Positions 45,055 to 54,015 are shown, counted from the first letter of the stretch. The stretch: DNA of 64,000 nucleotides from a bacterium 210917-DFI.7.65 (GCA_020555865.1 JAJCJJ010000001.1:310001-374000), one strand, 5' to 3'. The notes: generated by a model not told the origin, from the letters alone. Translations and numbers: made by a program.

Positions 45055-46001
45055 GCAAGAAATCCTTTCAGAATGCGCTCCTCAGCTTCTTCTTCCGTCA
45101 AGCCCAGGGTCATCAGCTTGAGCAGCTGGTCTCCGGCGATTTTACCAATGGCGGCCTCATGGATCAGCTGGGCGTCAGTATTGTTAGCGGTCAGCGCAGG
45201 GATAGACTCCACATGGGCTTCGTCCATGATAATGGAGTCGCATTGCACGTGGCCAAAGCAGGCGCTGTTGCCCACCAGATTAGGGTGAAACACCTGACGA
45301 GAAGCGCCTTTGGCTACACTGCGGGACGTGACGCGGCCTTTGGCGTCCTTTCCGTTGAGCACGATGTCCATATCGGAATGAGCGCTCTGGCTGCCATGGG
45401 TCAGCAGACGTTCCATAACCACAGCTTCGGCCCGGTCGGCGCATTCAAAGCGAGTATAGCGTTTGGTGGAGTCGATGCCGCCGATCTGGGCAGTGTCCAT
45501 CTGCATGGAAGCGCCTTCAGCCAGATAAACGACGGTTTGAGGGTTCATTACGTTTTGGCCGTTGCCGTCGCCTTCGCCGTAATGTTTCTCAATATAGTGC
45601 ACGCGGGAGTTTTTGCCGATGTGGAAGGTATGAATGCCGTCGTGCTGTGTTTTGCCGCAGCCGTTGTTGTGGATCCCGCAGCCGGCCACAATGGTGACAT
45701 CGCAATCCTCACCCACATAAAAATCATTGTATACAGCATCTGTGAGATCTGTCTTGGTCATCACGACGGGAATGTGGCAGGTCTCGCCCTTGGTACCGGG
45801 CAGGATATGGATATCGATGCCCGCGTGGCCGTCAGTGCGGGGATCGATTTTGATGTGTTCAGTGCTGGTGCGGGCGGCACAGCCGCCATTTTTGCGGATA
45901 TTCAGCGCACCTACCGGCTTGCCAACCAGATCGGCGATTTTTTCCAGCAGTTGTGCGTCCACTGCGTCCAGTGCATCGATTTGCTTGTCCAGTTCGCTCA
46001 T
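45051..46001 (-). CDS. sufB: SufB/SufD-family Fe-S scaffold protein
   Basis: A 316-residue protein of the SufBD beta-helix family, shorter than the approximately 470 residues of E. coli SufB. Segments such as DFYVGEDCDVTIVAGCGIHN, GKNSRVHYIEKHYGEGDGNG and GRVTSRSVAKGASRQVFHPN, and the final HEAAIGKIAGDQLLKLMTLG, are typical of the short form paired with SufC. It builds or transfers Fe-S clusters. ATG at 46001 with AAAGGAG; it overlaps sufC by four bases. No sufS, sufU or sufD is present here. Confidence 0.88.
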   Translation of the reverse strand: MSELDKQIDALDAVDAQLLEKIADLVGKPVGALNIRKNGGCAARTSTEHIKIDPRTDGHAGIDIHILPGTKGETCHIPVVMTKTDLTDAVYNDFYVGEDCDVTIVAGCGIHNNGCGKTQHDGIHTFHIGKNSRVHYIEKHYGEGDGNGQNVMNPQTVVYLAEGASMQMDTAQIGGIDSTKRYTRFECADRAEAVVMERLLTHGSQSAHSDMDIVLNGKDAKGRVTSRSVAKGASRQVFHPNLVGNSACFGHVQCDSIIMDEAHVESIPALTANNTDAQLIHEAAIGKIAGDQLLKLMTLGLTEEEAEERILKGFLA

Positions 46002-46738
46002 TTGATGGAGCACTCCTTTCCGAGGGCGCAGCCGCCCGTTGTGTTGGACAGGATCAGGGGGAGGATGGTTTCCCGGTCGCCGCGATGGCGGATGCAGCCG
46101 CCGGCGATTACAACGATTTCGTCGGCCAAGCCGATGATGCGTTCCTGATGGGAAATGATAATCATAGTGGCTTCGCGCTTGCTGTGCAGTGCGCTGAATG
46201 TTTCGGTCAGGCGGGCAAAACTCCACAGATCAATGCCGGCTTCCGGTTCATCAAACAGCAGCATGGAACCTTTGCGGGCCAGCACGGTGGCGATCTCTAT
46301 GCGCTTGACTTCGCCGCCGGACAGGCTGGTGTCCACCTCGCGTTCGAGATAGTCGTTGGCGCACAGACCCACCTGCGTCAGGTAATCACAGCATACGCTC
46401 TGGGGCAGCTTTTCGTTCCCTGCAGCAATACACAAAAGGTCGCGCACGCGCATGCCCTTGAAGCGGGGCGGCTGCTGGAAACCATAGCAAATACCAAGGC
46501 GGGCGCGCTCGGTGATGCCCAGATCCGTGATGTCCCGGCCGTTGTAAAAAATCTGCCCGGAGGTGGGGCGGATCAGCCCCATGATGGCCCTGGCCAACGT
46601 GGTTTTGCCGCCGCCGTTCGGACCAGTAAAGACAACGAGCTTGTTATCTTCGATTGTAAGACTGATATTGTTTAGAATAGTAAGGTCTGTGCCGTCCTCG
46701 TTGCGGACACAGTAGCTGAGATTTTTCAGTTCCAGCAT
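45998..46738 (-). CDS. sufC: SufC-type ABC ATPase
   Basis: A 246-residue ATPase that drives SufB. Walker A is GPNGGGKTT, the Q-loop region is ICYGFQQPPRFKGMRVRDLL, the signature is LSGGEVKRIEIA, and Walker B is SMLLFDEPEAGIDLW. Soluble, no membrane partner. ATG at 46738 with AAAGGAGAG. First annotated gene of the sufC-sufB-glycosyltransferase operon. Confidence 0.9.
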   Translation of the reverse strand: MLELKNLSYCVRNEDGTDLTILNNISLTIEDNKLVVFTGPNGGGKTTLARAIMGLIRPTSGQIFYNGRDITDLGITERARLGICYGFQQPPRFKGMRVRDLLCIAAGNEKLPQSVCCDYLTQVGLCANDYLEREVDTSLSGGEVKRIEIATVLARKGSMLLFDEPEAGIDLWSFARLTETFSALHSKREATMIIISHQERIIGLADEIVVIAGGCIRHRGDRETILPLILSNTTGGCALGKECSIK

Positions 46739-46836
46739 AGAACGATTCTCTCCTTTGTTAGTTGTAACTGACAAAAATCATCGAAGGATTGCTTCGAACA
46801 CAGTTCAAACAGTTTGCGCAGAATAAAATGAGACAT
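46726..46836 (-). CDS. Possible 36-residue leader peptide of the suf operon
   Basis: Begins ATG at 46836 behind GAGGAG, right after the predicted transcription start, and ends inside the sufC start (TGA at 46726). The peptide begins MSHFILRKLFELCSKQS and contains three cysteines (13, 22, 34). It may couple sufC translation or sense cysteine supply. No homologue is known to me. Confidence 0.35.
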   Translation of the reverse strand: MSHFILRKLFELCSKQSFDDFCQLQLTKERIVLCWN

Positions 46837-46853
46837 ACTCCTCTAACTTACAT

Positions 46854-46882
46854 ATAATAGCAGAAAGCGGAAAAAATTGCAA
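46854..46882 (-). promoter_or_regulatory. Promoter of the suf operon
   Basis: Minus strand TTGCAA (46877-46882), 17 bases, TATTAT (46854-46859). Confidence 0.7.
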
Positions 46883-47123
46883 TGCGCAAAAGAAAGGATA
46901 CCTTTTGCCACTTGAACCGGTTCTGGGTATAGCCTTTTTTTGTCGAAATCATAAAAGGGGCCTATCCAATAAACTGAATGTTAATAAGTAAAATTTTCAA
47001 AATACTGTTTTTTATCGATTATAACGTTATATCTATCAGACAATACATGATCAGGCTCATACCGTATCATGTTTTTCTGTTTCCATCGCTTGCAGCCTTA
47101 AAAGTAAAAAAGAACAATCGGGG
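46883..47123. other. AT-rich intergenic stretch without a gene
   Basis: About 240 bases, clearly more AT-rich than the surroundings. No ORF with a ribosome-binding site and no recognised RNA. It ends at the palindrome at 47124-47175. Confidence 0.5.
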
Positions 47124-47175
47124 AAAAGATTTGTATGCACCGGGCGCCATGGCGCCCGGTGCATACAAATCTTTT
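47124..47175. repeat. Perfect 52-bp palindrome
   Basis: Arms of 26 bases (47124-47149 and 47150-47175) with no central spacer. The arms start AAAAG and have a GC-rich core, so the RNA on either strand is a hairpin followed by U's. It can act as a bidirectional terminator, but no gene ends close by on the plus strand. Confidence 0.7.
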
Positions 47176-47237
47176 TGCGCGATTTACACAAAACCGTTTC
47201 CCCATACATAAAATGCCATAGAAGGGAAGTGTTTACT

Positions 47238-47984
47238 ATGGCAAATGCAACATATTCTCAAAATGATTCTCTTGGAGGCGCGCCGGATTACGCGCGGTAC
47301 GATCGAATCTGGCAGCGGGTTGCTCCGGCGCTGGATCCTTATCCGCAGGTGCGTGCAGCCAATCAGAAGGCCGTGCCAGCTATGGCCATGACGATGCAGC
47401 AGAGCGCGGCGGTGGGAGAGACAGAGCAGACGGTGCAGAACCGGAATACAGCGCCTGGGGGACAGACAGAAGGGCAGACTGCGGCATCTGTCACGCAGAC
47501 GGGGGGGACAGACGCCTCTGTGGAGGCGCAACTGCAGCTGCCCGGTGCGTCCGCCGATCCCTGCTGCATGGGCTCGGAGGCCCGAGACCTGACCATGGTG
47601 GTGGAAGGGTTTGCCCAGGAAGAGGCGGCGGATGCGGCCAGCTATACCCAACTTGCCCGCCTGGCGCCGGGGCGCAATCAGGCCATGGCGCTACGCCAGA
47701 TGGGGCGGGATGCCCAGCGCAGGGCGCAGGAACTGGCGGCTGCTTATTACTTGATCACTGGTGTGCCGCTGCAGTATGGAGCGGCGTCGGTGGTGCTGCC
47801 GCGGCTGCCCTATCGAGAGCTGCTGCGCCGCAGCTATCATGCGGCGGCCTGCAATGGGCTGAATTATGCCCGGGCTGCAGATGCCACCATGGATATATGC
47901 CTGCAACGGCTTTTGCAGCGCTTCAGCAATGAGAGCTACGCTGCGGCGGATCGACTGCTTTTGCTGCTCTCGCAGCTTTCCTGA
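47238..47984 (+). CDS. Ferritin-like-fold protein with disordered N-terminus
   Basis: A 248-residue protein. Residues 1-105 are rich in Gln, Ala, Thr and Gly and probably disordered. Residues 115-248 are helical, with VEGFAQEEAADAASYTQLAR and GRDAQRRAQELAAAYYLITG resembling two helices of a rubrerythrin/ferritin-like bundle. The usual ExxH metal pairs are not complete: no His follows the Glu residues. It may therefore be a structural, for example spore-coat-associated, relative. ATG at 47238 with GAAGGGAAG. Confidence 0.6.
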   Translation: MANATYSQNDSLGGAPDYARYDRIWQRVAPALDPYPQVRAANQKAVPAMAMTMQQSAAVGETEQTVQNRNTAPGGQTEGQTAASVTQTGGTDASVEAQLQLPGASADPCCMGSEARDLTMVVEGFAQEEAADAASYTQLARLAPGRNQAMALRQMGRDAQRRAQELAAAYYLITGVPLQYGAASVVLPRLPYRELLRRSYHAAACNGLNYARAADATMDICLQRLLQRFSNESYAAADRLLLLLSQLS

Positions 47985-47987
47985 CTC

Positions 47988-48015
47988 TTGTATTTGAGCG
48001 CAAAAGGGGTATAAT
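47988..48015 (+). promoter_or_regulatory. Candidate promoter of the HD-domain gene
   Basis: TTGTAT (47988-47993), 16 bases, TATAAT (48010-48015). Confidence 0.5.
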
Positions 48016-48062
48016 AGCAGTACATTCCAGTGATACAAAAGAAGAAGCGAGGTACATATTTT

Positions 48063-48656
48063 ATGACGCCGACGATGACCAGAGAAGCAGCGCTGGAGCT
48101 GCTGTGCAAGTATAATAAAGAGCCATTTCATCTGCTTCACGCGCTGACAGTGGAAGGTGTGATGCGCTGGTTCGCGCAGGATCAGGGGTATGGCGCAGAG
48201 GCGGATTTCTGGGCCATGGCGGGTCTTCTGCACGACATTGATTTTGAACTTTGGCCCCAGGAACACTGTCGGAAAGCGCCGGAGTTGCTGCGCGCGGGCG
48301 GGGCGGATGAAGCACTGATCCACGCCGTCTGCAGCCATGGTTACGGCCTTTGCAGTGATGTGGCGCCGGAGCATCCGATGGAAAAAATCCTCTTTGCCTG
48401 CGATGAACTGACCGGCCTGATCGGCGCGGCAGCCCGTATGCGCCCTTCCAAAAGTGTGCAGGACATGGAGGTATCCAGTCTGAAGAAAAAGTTCAAGGAT
48501 AAAAAATTTGCTGCCGGCTGCTCCCGCGATGTGATTCGCCAGGGAGCGGAGCGCTTGGGCTGGACGCTGGAGGAACTGATGGAAAAAACGATCCTGGCGA
48601 TGCGTTCGTGTGAAGAAGCGGTGGCCGGGGAGACCGAAGCGCTGTGCCATGGCTAA
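48063..48656 (+). CDS. HD-domain hydrolase-like protein
   Basis: A 197-residue HD-superfamily protein: LLHALTVEGVMRWFAQ, the HD pair in AGLLHDIDFELWP, AVCSHGYGLC and FACDELTGLIGAAARMRPSK. It matches the group often annotated as HDIG or metal-dependent phosphohydrolase, whose substrates are unknown. ATG at 48063. It overlaps the next gene by eight bases. Confidence 0.82.
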   Translation: MTPTMTREAALELLCKYNKEPFHLLHALTVEGVMRWFAQDQGYGAEADFWAMAGLLHDIDFELWPQEHCRKAPELLRAGGADEALIHAVCSHGYGLCSDVAPEHPMEKILFACDELTGLIGAAARMRPSKSVQDMEVSSLKKKFKDKKFAAGCSRDVIRQGAERLGWTLEELMEKTILAMRSCEEAVAGETEALCHG

Positions 48657-48990
48657 GAAAATACCTTTTGCGCAGAGTAAGCATAAAACGGATGTGGTGG
48701 CCTATTTAACGCTGGTCGGCTGGTTGATTGCCTATTTTTGCGGGAATCGGGCTGCGTCCCGCTTCCATTTGAATCAGGCGCTGTCGATTCTGCTGGCAGA
48801 TCTGGGGCTCAATGCGGTGTTTATGATGGCGACTTTTGCCGACACCGCCGTGGCCAGTGTGCTGGTGCGGGGCGTGTGCGGACTGCTGAGCTTTTGCGTG
48901 GTGGTACTCTGGGTCATCGGCCTGGTGCGCGCCGCCAAGGGAAATGATACGCCGGTGCCCATTTTGGGCGAGGTGAAGCTGCTGAAATGA
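48649..48990 (+). CDS. DUF4870-like small membrane protein
   Basis: A 113-residue protein with three helices: VVAYLTLVGWLIAYFCGN, then LNQALSILLADLGLNAVF, then LLSFCVVVLWVIGLVRAAKG. The F-H-L-N-Q-A segment and final VPILGEVKLL fit the DUF4870/Tic20-like group. Function unknown. It starts inside the end of the HD gene, so the two are co-translated. Confidence 0.75.
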   Translation: MAKKIPFAQSKHKTDVVAYLTLVGWLIAYFCGNRAASRFHLNQALSILLADLGLNAVFMMATFADTAVASVLVRGVCGLLSFCVVVLWVIGLVRAAKGNDTPVPILGEVKLLK

Positions 48991-49027
48991 GCTGAGGCCG
49001 GCATGCCGGCACCGGCGGTTTTCAGCC

Positions 49028-49056
49028 TTGACACACCTGCTCCGGCATGCTAAGAT
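49028..49056 (+). promoter_or_regulatory. Promoter of the cysE-cysS operon
   Basis: TTGACA (49028-49033), 17 bases, TAAGAT (49051-49056), directly before the T-box leader. Confidence 0.8.
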
Positions 49057-49063
49057 ACATACC

Positions 49064-49286
49064 AGAATGCAATGATCGGAAAGAGTAGCATGATTTTCCA
49101 GGCTAAGAGAGGGTGCGTCACCGGCTGCAAGCGCGCCTGCTGCGGAGCATGTGAAGTGCATCCGGGAGCGCGAGGGGCAATGCCCTCCGTCCGGGCCGCG
49201 TTACAGGCCCGTAATGAGTACAATGCAGGAGTGGAACCGCGGTTTGCCGCCTCTTGCGCCCTCGCGGGCGCGGGAGGCGTTTTTTC
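49064..49286 (+). promoter_or_regulatory. Cysteine-specific T-box leader
   Basis: A T-box riboswitch that reads tRNA-Cys charging. Visible parts: GAGTA (K-turn side), TAAGAGAGG, a specifier segment GAAGTGCATC with codon TGC at 49157-49159, the T-box motif AGGAGTGGAACCGCGG (49227-49242) whose TGGA can pair with the UCCA end of tRNA-Cys, and a GC-rich terminator (about 49247-49279) followed by T's. Uncharged tRNA-Cys would favour antitermination and allow cysE-cysS expression. The codon agrees with both downstream genes. Confidence 0.92.
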
Positions 49287-49321
49287 CGCTTTTGTTTCGT
49301 TTGATAAGGAGATGCGAATCT

Positions 49322-50065
49322 ATGACAAGACTTGGTGAAATGTTGGGCGCTTATCAAAAGCGCGATCCGGCCGCCCGCAGCAAACTGGAGATCTTTTTGC
49401 TCTATCCCGGCGTCAATGCGACGATCCATTATCGCGTGGCCCATTGGTTTTATAAGCACGGCTTCAAATTTATTGCCCGGGTCATTTCCCAGTGGGCACG
49501 TTTTTTGACTGGTATTGAGATCCACCCCGGCGCTACCATCGGCAAACGCTTTGTCATTGACCACGGGATGGGCATCGTGATCGGTGAGACGGCGGAAATC
49601 GGGGACGACTGTCTGATTTACCACGGCGTGACCCTGGGCGGCACCGGAAAAGATAAAGGAAAACGCCACCCAACTTTGGGGAATAATGTTTTGGTGGGCA
49701 ACGGTGCGCGCATCCTAGGCCCCTTCACAGTGGGAGACAATGCCCGCGTGGCTTCCGGCTCTGTAGTGCTCAGTGCCGTGCCGCCCAACTCCACGGTGGT
49801 GGGTGTGCCGGCCCAGGTAGTGAAAATCAACGGAAAGCCCGTGGAAAATGCCTATGACTGCACCGACAGCGTGGATCAGGTTCACATCAGCGACCCGGTG
49901 GAGGATGAGATCGGCGTGCTGACGGCCCGCATCCGGGAGCTGGAAGCGGACCTGGCTGCCTGCCGTCGCCGCCATCCGGATCATGTGCTTCATCGGCGCG
50001 ATGCCGATTTCTGCCGCTGTGATGAAGACGCAGCAGAACATACAGAAGAAAGAACAAAAGAGTGA
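49322..50065 (+). CDS. cysE: Serine O-acetyltransferase
   Basis: A 247-residue enzyme that makes O-acetylserine, the first step of cysteine synthesis. The N-terminal helical part is short, as in Gram-positive CysE. The left-handed beta helix carries IEIHPGATIGKRFVIDHGMG, VIGETAEIGDDCLIYHGVTL, GGTGKDKGKRHPTLGNNVLV and PNSTVVGVPAQVV. A charged C-terminal tail of about 45 residues (RIRELEADLAACRRRHPDHV and following) is longer than usual. ATG at 49322 with AAGGAG. First gene after the Cys T-box. Confidence 0.92.
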   Translation: MTRLGEMLGAYQKRDPAARSKLEIFLLYPGVNATIHYRVAHWFYKHGFKFIARVISQWARFLTGIEIHPGATIGKRFVIDHGMGIVIGETAEIGDDCLIYHGVTLGGTGKDKGKRHPTLGNNVLVGNGARILGPFTVGDNARVASGSVVLSAVPPNSTVVGVPAQVVKINGKPVENAYDCTDSVDQVHISDPVEDEIGVLTARIRELEADLAACRRRHPDHVLHRRDADFCRCDEDAAEHTEERTKE

Positions 50066-50075
50066 GGTACGATTT

Positions 50076-51527
50076 ATGCAGCTTTACAATTCTTTGACCC
50101 ATAAAAAAGCGCCCTTTGTTACCCATACCCCGGGACGGGTGGAGATGTACACTTGCGGCCCGACGGTGTACCATTTTGCCCATATCGGCAATCTGCGCAG
50201 TTATATCATGGAGGATGTGCTGGAGAAATTCCTGCGCTATGAGGGGTATGACGTCAACCGCGTGATGAATATCACCGATGTGGGGCATCTGGCCAGCGAT
50301 GCGGATACCGGCGAGGACAAGATGCTCAAGGGCGCGCGCCGGGAGCACAAAACCGTGATGGAAATTGCCCAGTTTTACACCGATGCATTTTTCGAGGACT
50401 GCTGCCGCCTGAATATCAAAACGCCCGATGTGGTGCAGCCCGCCACCGGCTGCATCGATGAGTATATCAAAATCGTTTCCGGCCTGCTGGATAAAGGCTA
50501 TGCCTATCAGGCCGGCGGCAATGTGTATTTTGATTCCTCCAAACTGCAGAAATATTATGTGTTTAACGACCACAATGAGGAAGATCTGGCTGTGGGCGTC
50601 CGCGAAGGCGTGGAAGAGGACAGCAATAAGCGCAACAAAAACGATTTTGTCCTCTGGTTTACCAAGTCGAAATTTGAAGATCAGGCGCTGAAATGGGATT
50701 CACCCTGGGGCGTGGGTTATCCCGGCTGGCACATCGAATGCAGCGGAATTTCTCTCAAATACAACGGCGAATATCTTGATCTGCACTGCGGCGGTGTGGA
50801 CAATGCATTCCCCCACCACACCAATGAAATTGCCCAGAGCGAGAGCTACATTGGCCATCCCTGGTGCCAGCAGTGGTTCCATGTGCACCATCTGAATACC
50901 AACAGCGGCAAAATGAGCAAATCCAAAGGGGAGTTCCTCACCGTTTCCTTATTGGAGGAAAAGGGCTACGATCCTCTGAGCTATCGTTTCTTCTGCCTGC
51001 AGAGCCATTATCGCAAAGCTTTAGTGTTTTCCTGGGAAAATCTGGACAATGCGCAGGGAGCGTACCAGAAGCTGATTGCCAGAATTGCCGCCCTGCAGGA
51101 GGACGGCAGCCCGGCAGACGAGGCGGTGCGTCAGAAGTACCGGGAAACGTTCCTCGCCCAGGTGGGCAATGATCTGAACACGTCTATGGGCATTACGCTG
51201 CTTTATGATGTGCTGAAGGCCAAAACCAGCGATACCACCAAGCTGGCGGTTTTGGGTGACTTTGACGGCGTGCTGAGTCTCTCACTGCTGGAGAAGGCGG
51301 CGGCACAGCGGGCAAAAGTCGCTGCAGCCAAGGCGGCGGCGCAGACCTCTGGCGGTTATACCGTCACCGGCGAGGGCGACGCAGCGATTGATGCGCGGGT
51401 TCTGGCTCGGGGCGAGGCCAAGAAAGCGAAGAACTTTGCCGAGGCCGACCGTATCCGTGACGAGCTTAAGGCGCAGGGCATCGAGATTACCGATGTACCC
51501 GGCGGTGCGGTGTGGAAGCGTGTATAA
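50076..51527 (+). CDS. cysS: Cysteinyl-tRNA synthetase
   Basis: A 483-residue class I synthetase. The HIGH-type motif is [11 protein letters not shown] with the zinc Cys in MYTCGPTVY; further zinc ligands lie in [10 protein letters not shown] and [13 protein letters not shown]. The KMSKS motif is [15 protein letters not shown]-terminal anticodon/tRNA-binding region follows. It lies 10 bases after cysE, and both sit under the same T-box. ATG at 50076 with GAGTGAGG. Confidence 0.95.
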   Translation: MQLYNSLTHKKAPFVTHTPGRVEMYTCGPTVYHFAHIGNLRSYIMEDVLEKFLRYEGYDVNRVMNITDVGHLASDADTGEDKMLKGARREHKTVMEIAQFYTDAFFEDCCRLNIKTPDVVQPATGCIDEYIKIVSGLLDKGYAYQAGGNVYFDSSKLQKYYVFNDHNEEDLAVGVREGVEEDSNKRNKNDFVLWFTKSKFEDQALKWDSPWGVGYPGWHIECSGISLKYNGEYLDLHCGGVDNAFPHHTNEIAQSESYIGHPWCQQWFHVHHLNTNSGKMSKSKGEFLTVSLLEEKGYDPLSYRFFCLQSHYRKALVFSWENLDNAQGAYQKLIARIAALQEDGSPADEAVRQKYRETFLAQVGNDLNTSMGITLLYDVLKAKTSDTTKLAVLGDFDGVLSLSLLEKAAAQRAKVAAAKAAAQTSGGYTVTGEGDAAIDARVLARGEAKKAKNFAEADRIRDELKAQGIEITDVPGGAVWKRV

Positions 51528-51608
51528 GCGGACGGAGCGCGCGTGGGGCCGCTGCCTCAGGGTATACTAAGGGGAAAAGAAACGGCGTGCGCCGTGAAGG
51601 AGCGTTTT

Positions 51609-52805
51609 ATGAAATCCATTCGAGAACTCTACACGATCGGCCGCGGGCCGAGCAGTTCCCACACCATGGGGCCGGCCCGGGCGGCGGCGCTGTTTCGCAG
51701 CGAGCATCCGGAGGCAGATCACTTCCGGGTGGTGCTCTATGGTTCGCTGGCTCTGACCGGACGGGGGCATCTGACTGATCAGGCGGTGCGGGAAGCCCTG
51801 GACCCGGTAGACGCGGAGATCGTATTTGATAGCAGGACCGGTGATCTGCCCCACCCCAATACCATGGATTTGTTTGCCTGCAGAGACGGCGCGCAGACAG
51901 GCTTTTTGCGTGTGCTGTCCACCGGCGGCGGGGCTATCACGCTGGTGGGGCGGCCCGATGCGGCTTTGCCGGAAGTGTATGCGGAAACGTCTTATGCTGA
52001 AATCGCGGCCTGGTGCAAAAGCAACCATGCCCGATTGCCCGATTATGTGGAGCGTAACGAAGGAAAACATATTTGGGATGATCTATATCGCGTGTGGGAA
52101 GCCATGAAGCGGAGCATTGTCCATGGCCTGTCCGTATCCGGCGAGCTGCCTGGCGGGCTACATGTGGAGCGCAAAGCGCAGTTCCTTTATGAGCAGCGCC
52201 ACATTGATGAGAGCCAGGCTACCCGGGAAAATCGGCTGGTGTGTGCCTATGCTTTCGCTGTGGCAGAGGAGAACGCCGGCGGCGGTGTGATCGTCACGGC
52301 GCCTACCTGCGGCGCCTGCGGCGTGCTGCCTTCGGCGCTGCGGTATATGCAGGAGCAGAAAGGATTTTCCGATGAACAGGTGCTGCGCGCCTTGGCAGCG
52401 GCAGGGGTGGTGGGCAACCTGATCAAAACCAACGCTTCCATTTCAGGCGCTCAGTGCGGCTGCCAAGCAGAGATCGGCTCGGCCTGCTCCATGACTGCGG
52501 CGGCGCTGGGCGAACTGTTTGAAATGGGGATTGACCAGATCGAATACGCTGCTGAGGTGGCTATGGAGCATCACTTGGGGCTGACCTGCGATCCCATCGG
52601 CGGCCTGGTGCAGATTCCATGCATCGAGCGCAATGCTGTGGCGGCCATGCGGGCCATTAACGCCCTGTCGCTGGCCAATTTCCTCACCAGCACGCGAAAG
52701 ATTTCTTTTGATCTGGTGGTCAAGACCATGTATGAAACCGGGCGGGATCTGTCCCACCGCTACCGGGAAACGGCGGAGGGCGGTTTGGCAAAGCATTACT
52801 GCTGA
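51609..52805 (+). CDS. sdaA: L-serine dehydratase, single chain, Fe-S type
   Basis: A 398-residue enzyme that deaminates serine to pyruvate using a [4Fe-4S] cluster. The beta domain begins KSIRELYTIGRGPSSSHTMGPA, as in SdaA. The alpha domain carries PTCGACGVLPSALRYM, AQCGCQAEIGSACSMTAAAL and LTCDPIGGLVQIPCIERN, which supply the cluster cysteines. Alpha and beta parts are fused as in E. coli, rather than split as in many Clostridia. ATG at 51609 with GAAGGAG. It may be read through from cysS: serine is either acetylated by CysE or degraded here. Confidence 0.92.
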   Translation: MKSIRELYTIGRGPSSSHTMGPARAAALFRSEHPEADHFRVVLYGSLALTGRGHLTDQAVREALDPVDAEIVFDSRTGDLPHPNTMDLFACRDGAQTGFLRVLSTGGGAITLVGRPDAALPEVYAETSYAEIAAWCKSNHARLPDYVERNEGKHIWDDLYRVWEAMKRSIVHGLSVSGELPGGLHVERKAQFLYEQRHIDESQATRENRLVCAYAFAVAEENAGGGVIVTAPTCGACGVLPSALRYMQEQKGFSDEQVLRALAAAGVVGNLIKTNASISGAQCGCQAEIGSACSMTAAALGELFEMGIDQIEYAAEVAMEHHLGLTCDPIGGLVQIPCIERNAVAAMRAINALSLANFLTSTRKISFDLVVKTMYETGRDLSHRYRETAEGGLAKHYC

Positions 52806-52931
52806 TGAGAAAGTGCATCAAAATAGGGAACTCTGTGAAATGCTGCATAGCCAAAGGAGAACAGAAAAGGACTTGACGACAGCACAAAATTGAGCCACAA
52901 TAGAGAAAACGGCAATGGAGGTTGTGTGCAA

Positions 52932-53546
52932 ATGAAAGTGCTTTTGGTCAATGGCAGCCCGCACGAGCGCGGCTGCACCTTTACGGCGTTGTCAGAGGTG
53001 GCGAAAACGCTGCAGGAAAACGGTGTGGAAACCGAAATTTTCCATGTTGGCAATCATCCTGTGCGCGGCTGCATCGCCTGCGGCCGCTGTGCTGCGCTGG
53101 GCAGATGCGTGTTTGAAGATGATGCGGCCAACCAGCTGCAGAGCCTGATGAAGAGCGCCGACGGCGTCGTGATCGGGTCCCCGGTCTATTATGCCGGCCC
53201 CAACGGCGCGCTGTGCGCTCTGTTGGATCGGGTGTTTTATTCCAGCGGCGGCGCCTTTGCCAACAAACCGGCGGCGGCGGTGGTCAGCGCCCGGCGCAAC
53301 GGCACCACGGCGGCGTTTGACCGGCTGAACAAATATTTCACCATCAGCAGCATGCCGATTGTTTCGTCCCAGTACTGGAACGGCGTTCACGGCAACACTC
53401 CTCAGGAGGTGCTGCAGGATAAGGAAGGCCTGCAGACCATGCGCACCCTGGGCCGGAACATGGCTTGGATGATCAAGTCTATCCAGTCGGGCTGGCAGCC
53501 TTTGCCTGGGAAAGAGGAGCAGATCATTACCAATTTTATCCGCTGA
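52932..53546 (+). CDS. Flavodoxin-like FMN reductase (Cys motif)
   Basis: A 204-residue NADPH-dependent FMN reductase/iron-sulfur flavoprotein-like protein. The phosphate loop is VNGSPHERGCT, then GCIACGRCAALGRCVFED (cysteines in a C-x2-C-x5-C arrangement), and GSPVYYAGPNGALCALLDRV. This group in anaerobes reduces quinones, nitro compounds or disulfides. ATG at 52932 with GGAGG. Single gene with a strong terminator. Confidence 0.85.
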   Translation: MKVLLVNGSPHERGCTFTALSEVAKTLQENGVETEIFHVGNHPVRGCIACGRCAALGRCVFEDDAANQLQSLMKSADGVVIGSPVYYAGPNGALCALLDRVFYSSGGAFANKPAAAVVSARRNGTTAAFDRLNKYFTISSMPIVSSQYWNGVHGNTPQEVLQDKEGLQTMRTLGRNMAWMIKSIQSGWQPLPGKEEQIITNFIR

Positions 53547-53552
53547 TCCAAA

Positions 53553-53582
53553 AAGCCGGCAGCAGCGCTGCCGGCTTTTTTG
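53553..53582 (+). terminator. Terminator
   Basis: An 11-bp stem (53553-53563 with 53567-53577) followed by a T-run. Confidence 0.93.
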
Positions 53583-53587
53583 CATGG

Positions 53588-53866
53588 TCAGAGACAAAAC
53601 AGAGCGAAGAATGCCGCAGCGCCCAGCAGTAGGCCGAGAGAGACCAGGCTCAGCGCGATAGCAGTGCGGCGCCGGGGGCGGAACATGGGTGGGAAAAAGG
53701 CCAGACAAAAGGAAGCGGTCAGCAGCAGGTCGCTGAACAGAGTGTCGTACAGCCTGCTGCAGCGGGTCGCCATGCACCAGCAGGACAGCCAGAACAGTGT
53801 GAAATAGGCTGAAAAGAACAGCAGGGAACGCAGTGTGCGGCCGGACCGCGGTAAATCAAATTTCAT
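53588..53866 (-). CDS. Small membrane protein, unknown
   Basis: A 92-residue protein with three hydrophobic segments (LLFFSAYFTLFWLSCWCMA, LLLTASFCLAFFPPMF, IALSLVSLGLLLGAAAFFAL) and an Arg-rich link before the last. I do not recognise the family. The ATG at 53866 has a good GGGGAGG, which supports it being a real gene. Confidence 0.6.
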   Translation of the reverse strand: MKFDLPRSGRTLRSLLFFSAYFTLFWLSCWCMATRCSRLYDTLFSDLLLTASFCLAFFPPMFRPRRRTAIALSLVSLGLLLGAAAFFALFCL

Positions 53867-54015
53867 TGTGCAAACCTCCCCGTAGGCCCGGCATAAAAAG
53901 CCGGGCAATTTAACATTCCTTTCTTTTTCTATCATAAGAGCCGCGCGTATGCGCTGCCACCATGCAGCGGTAAAATCGATGTAAAATTTTGCTGCACGAT
54001 TGCGGCGCACATACA

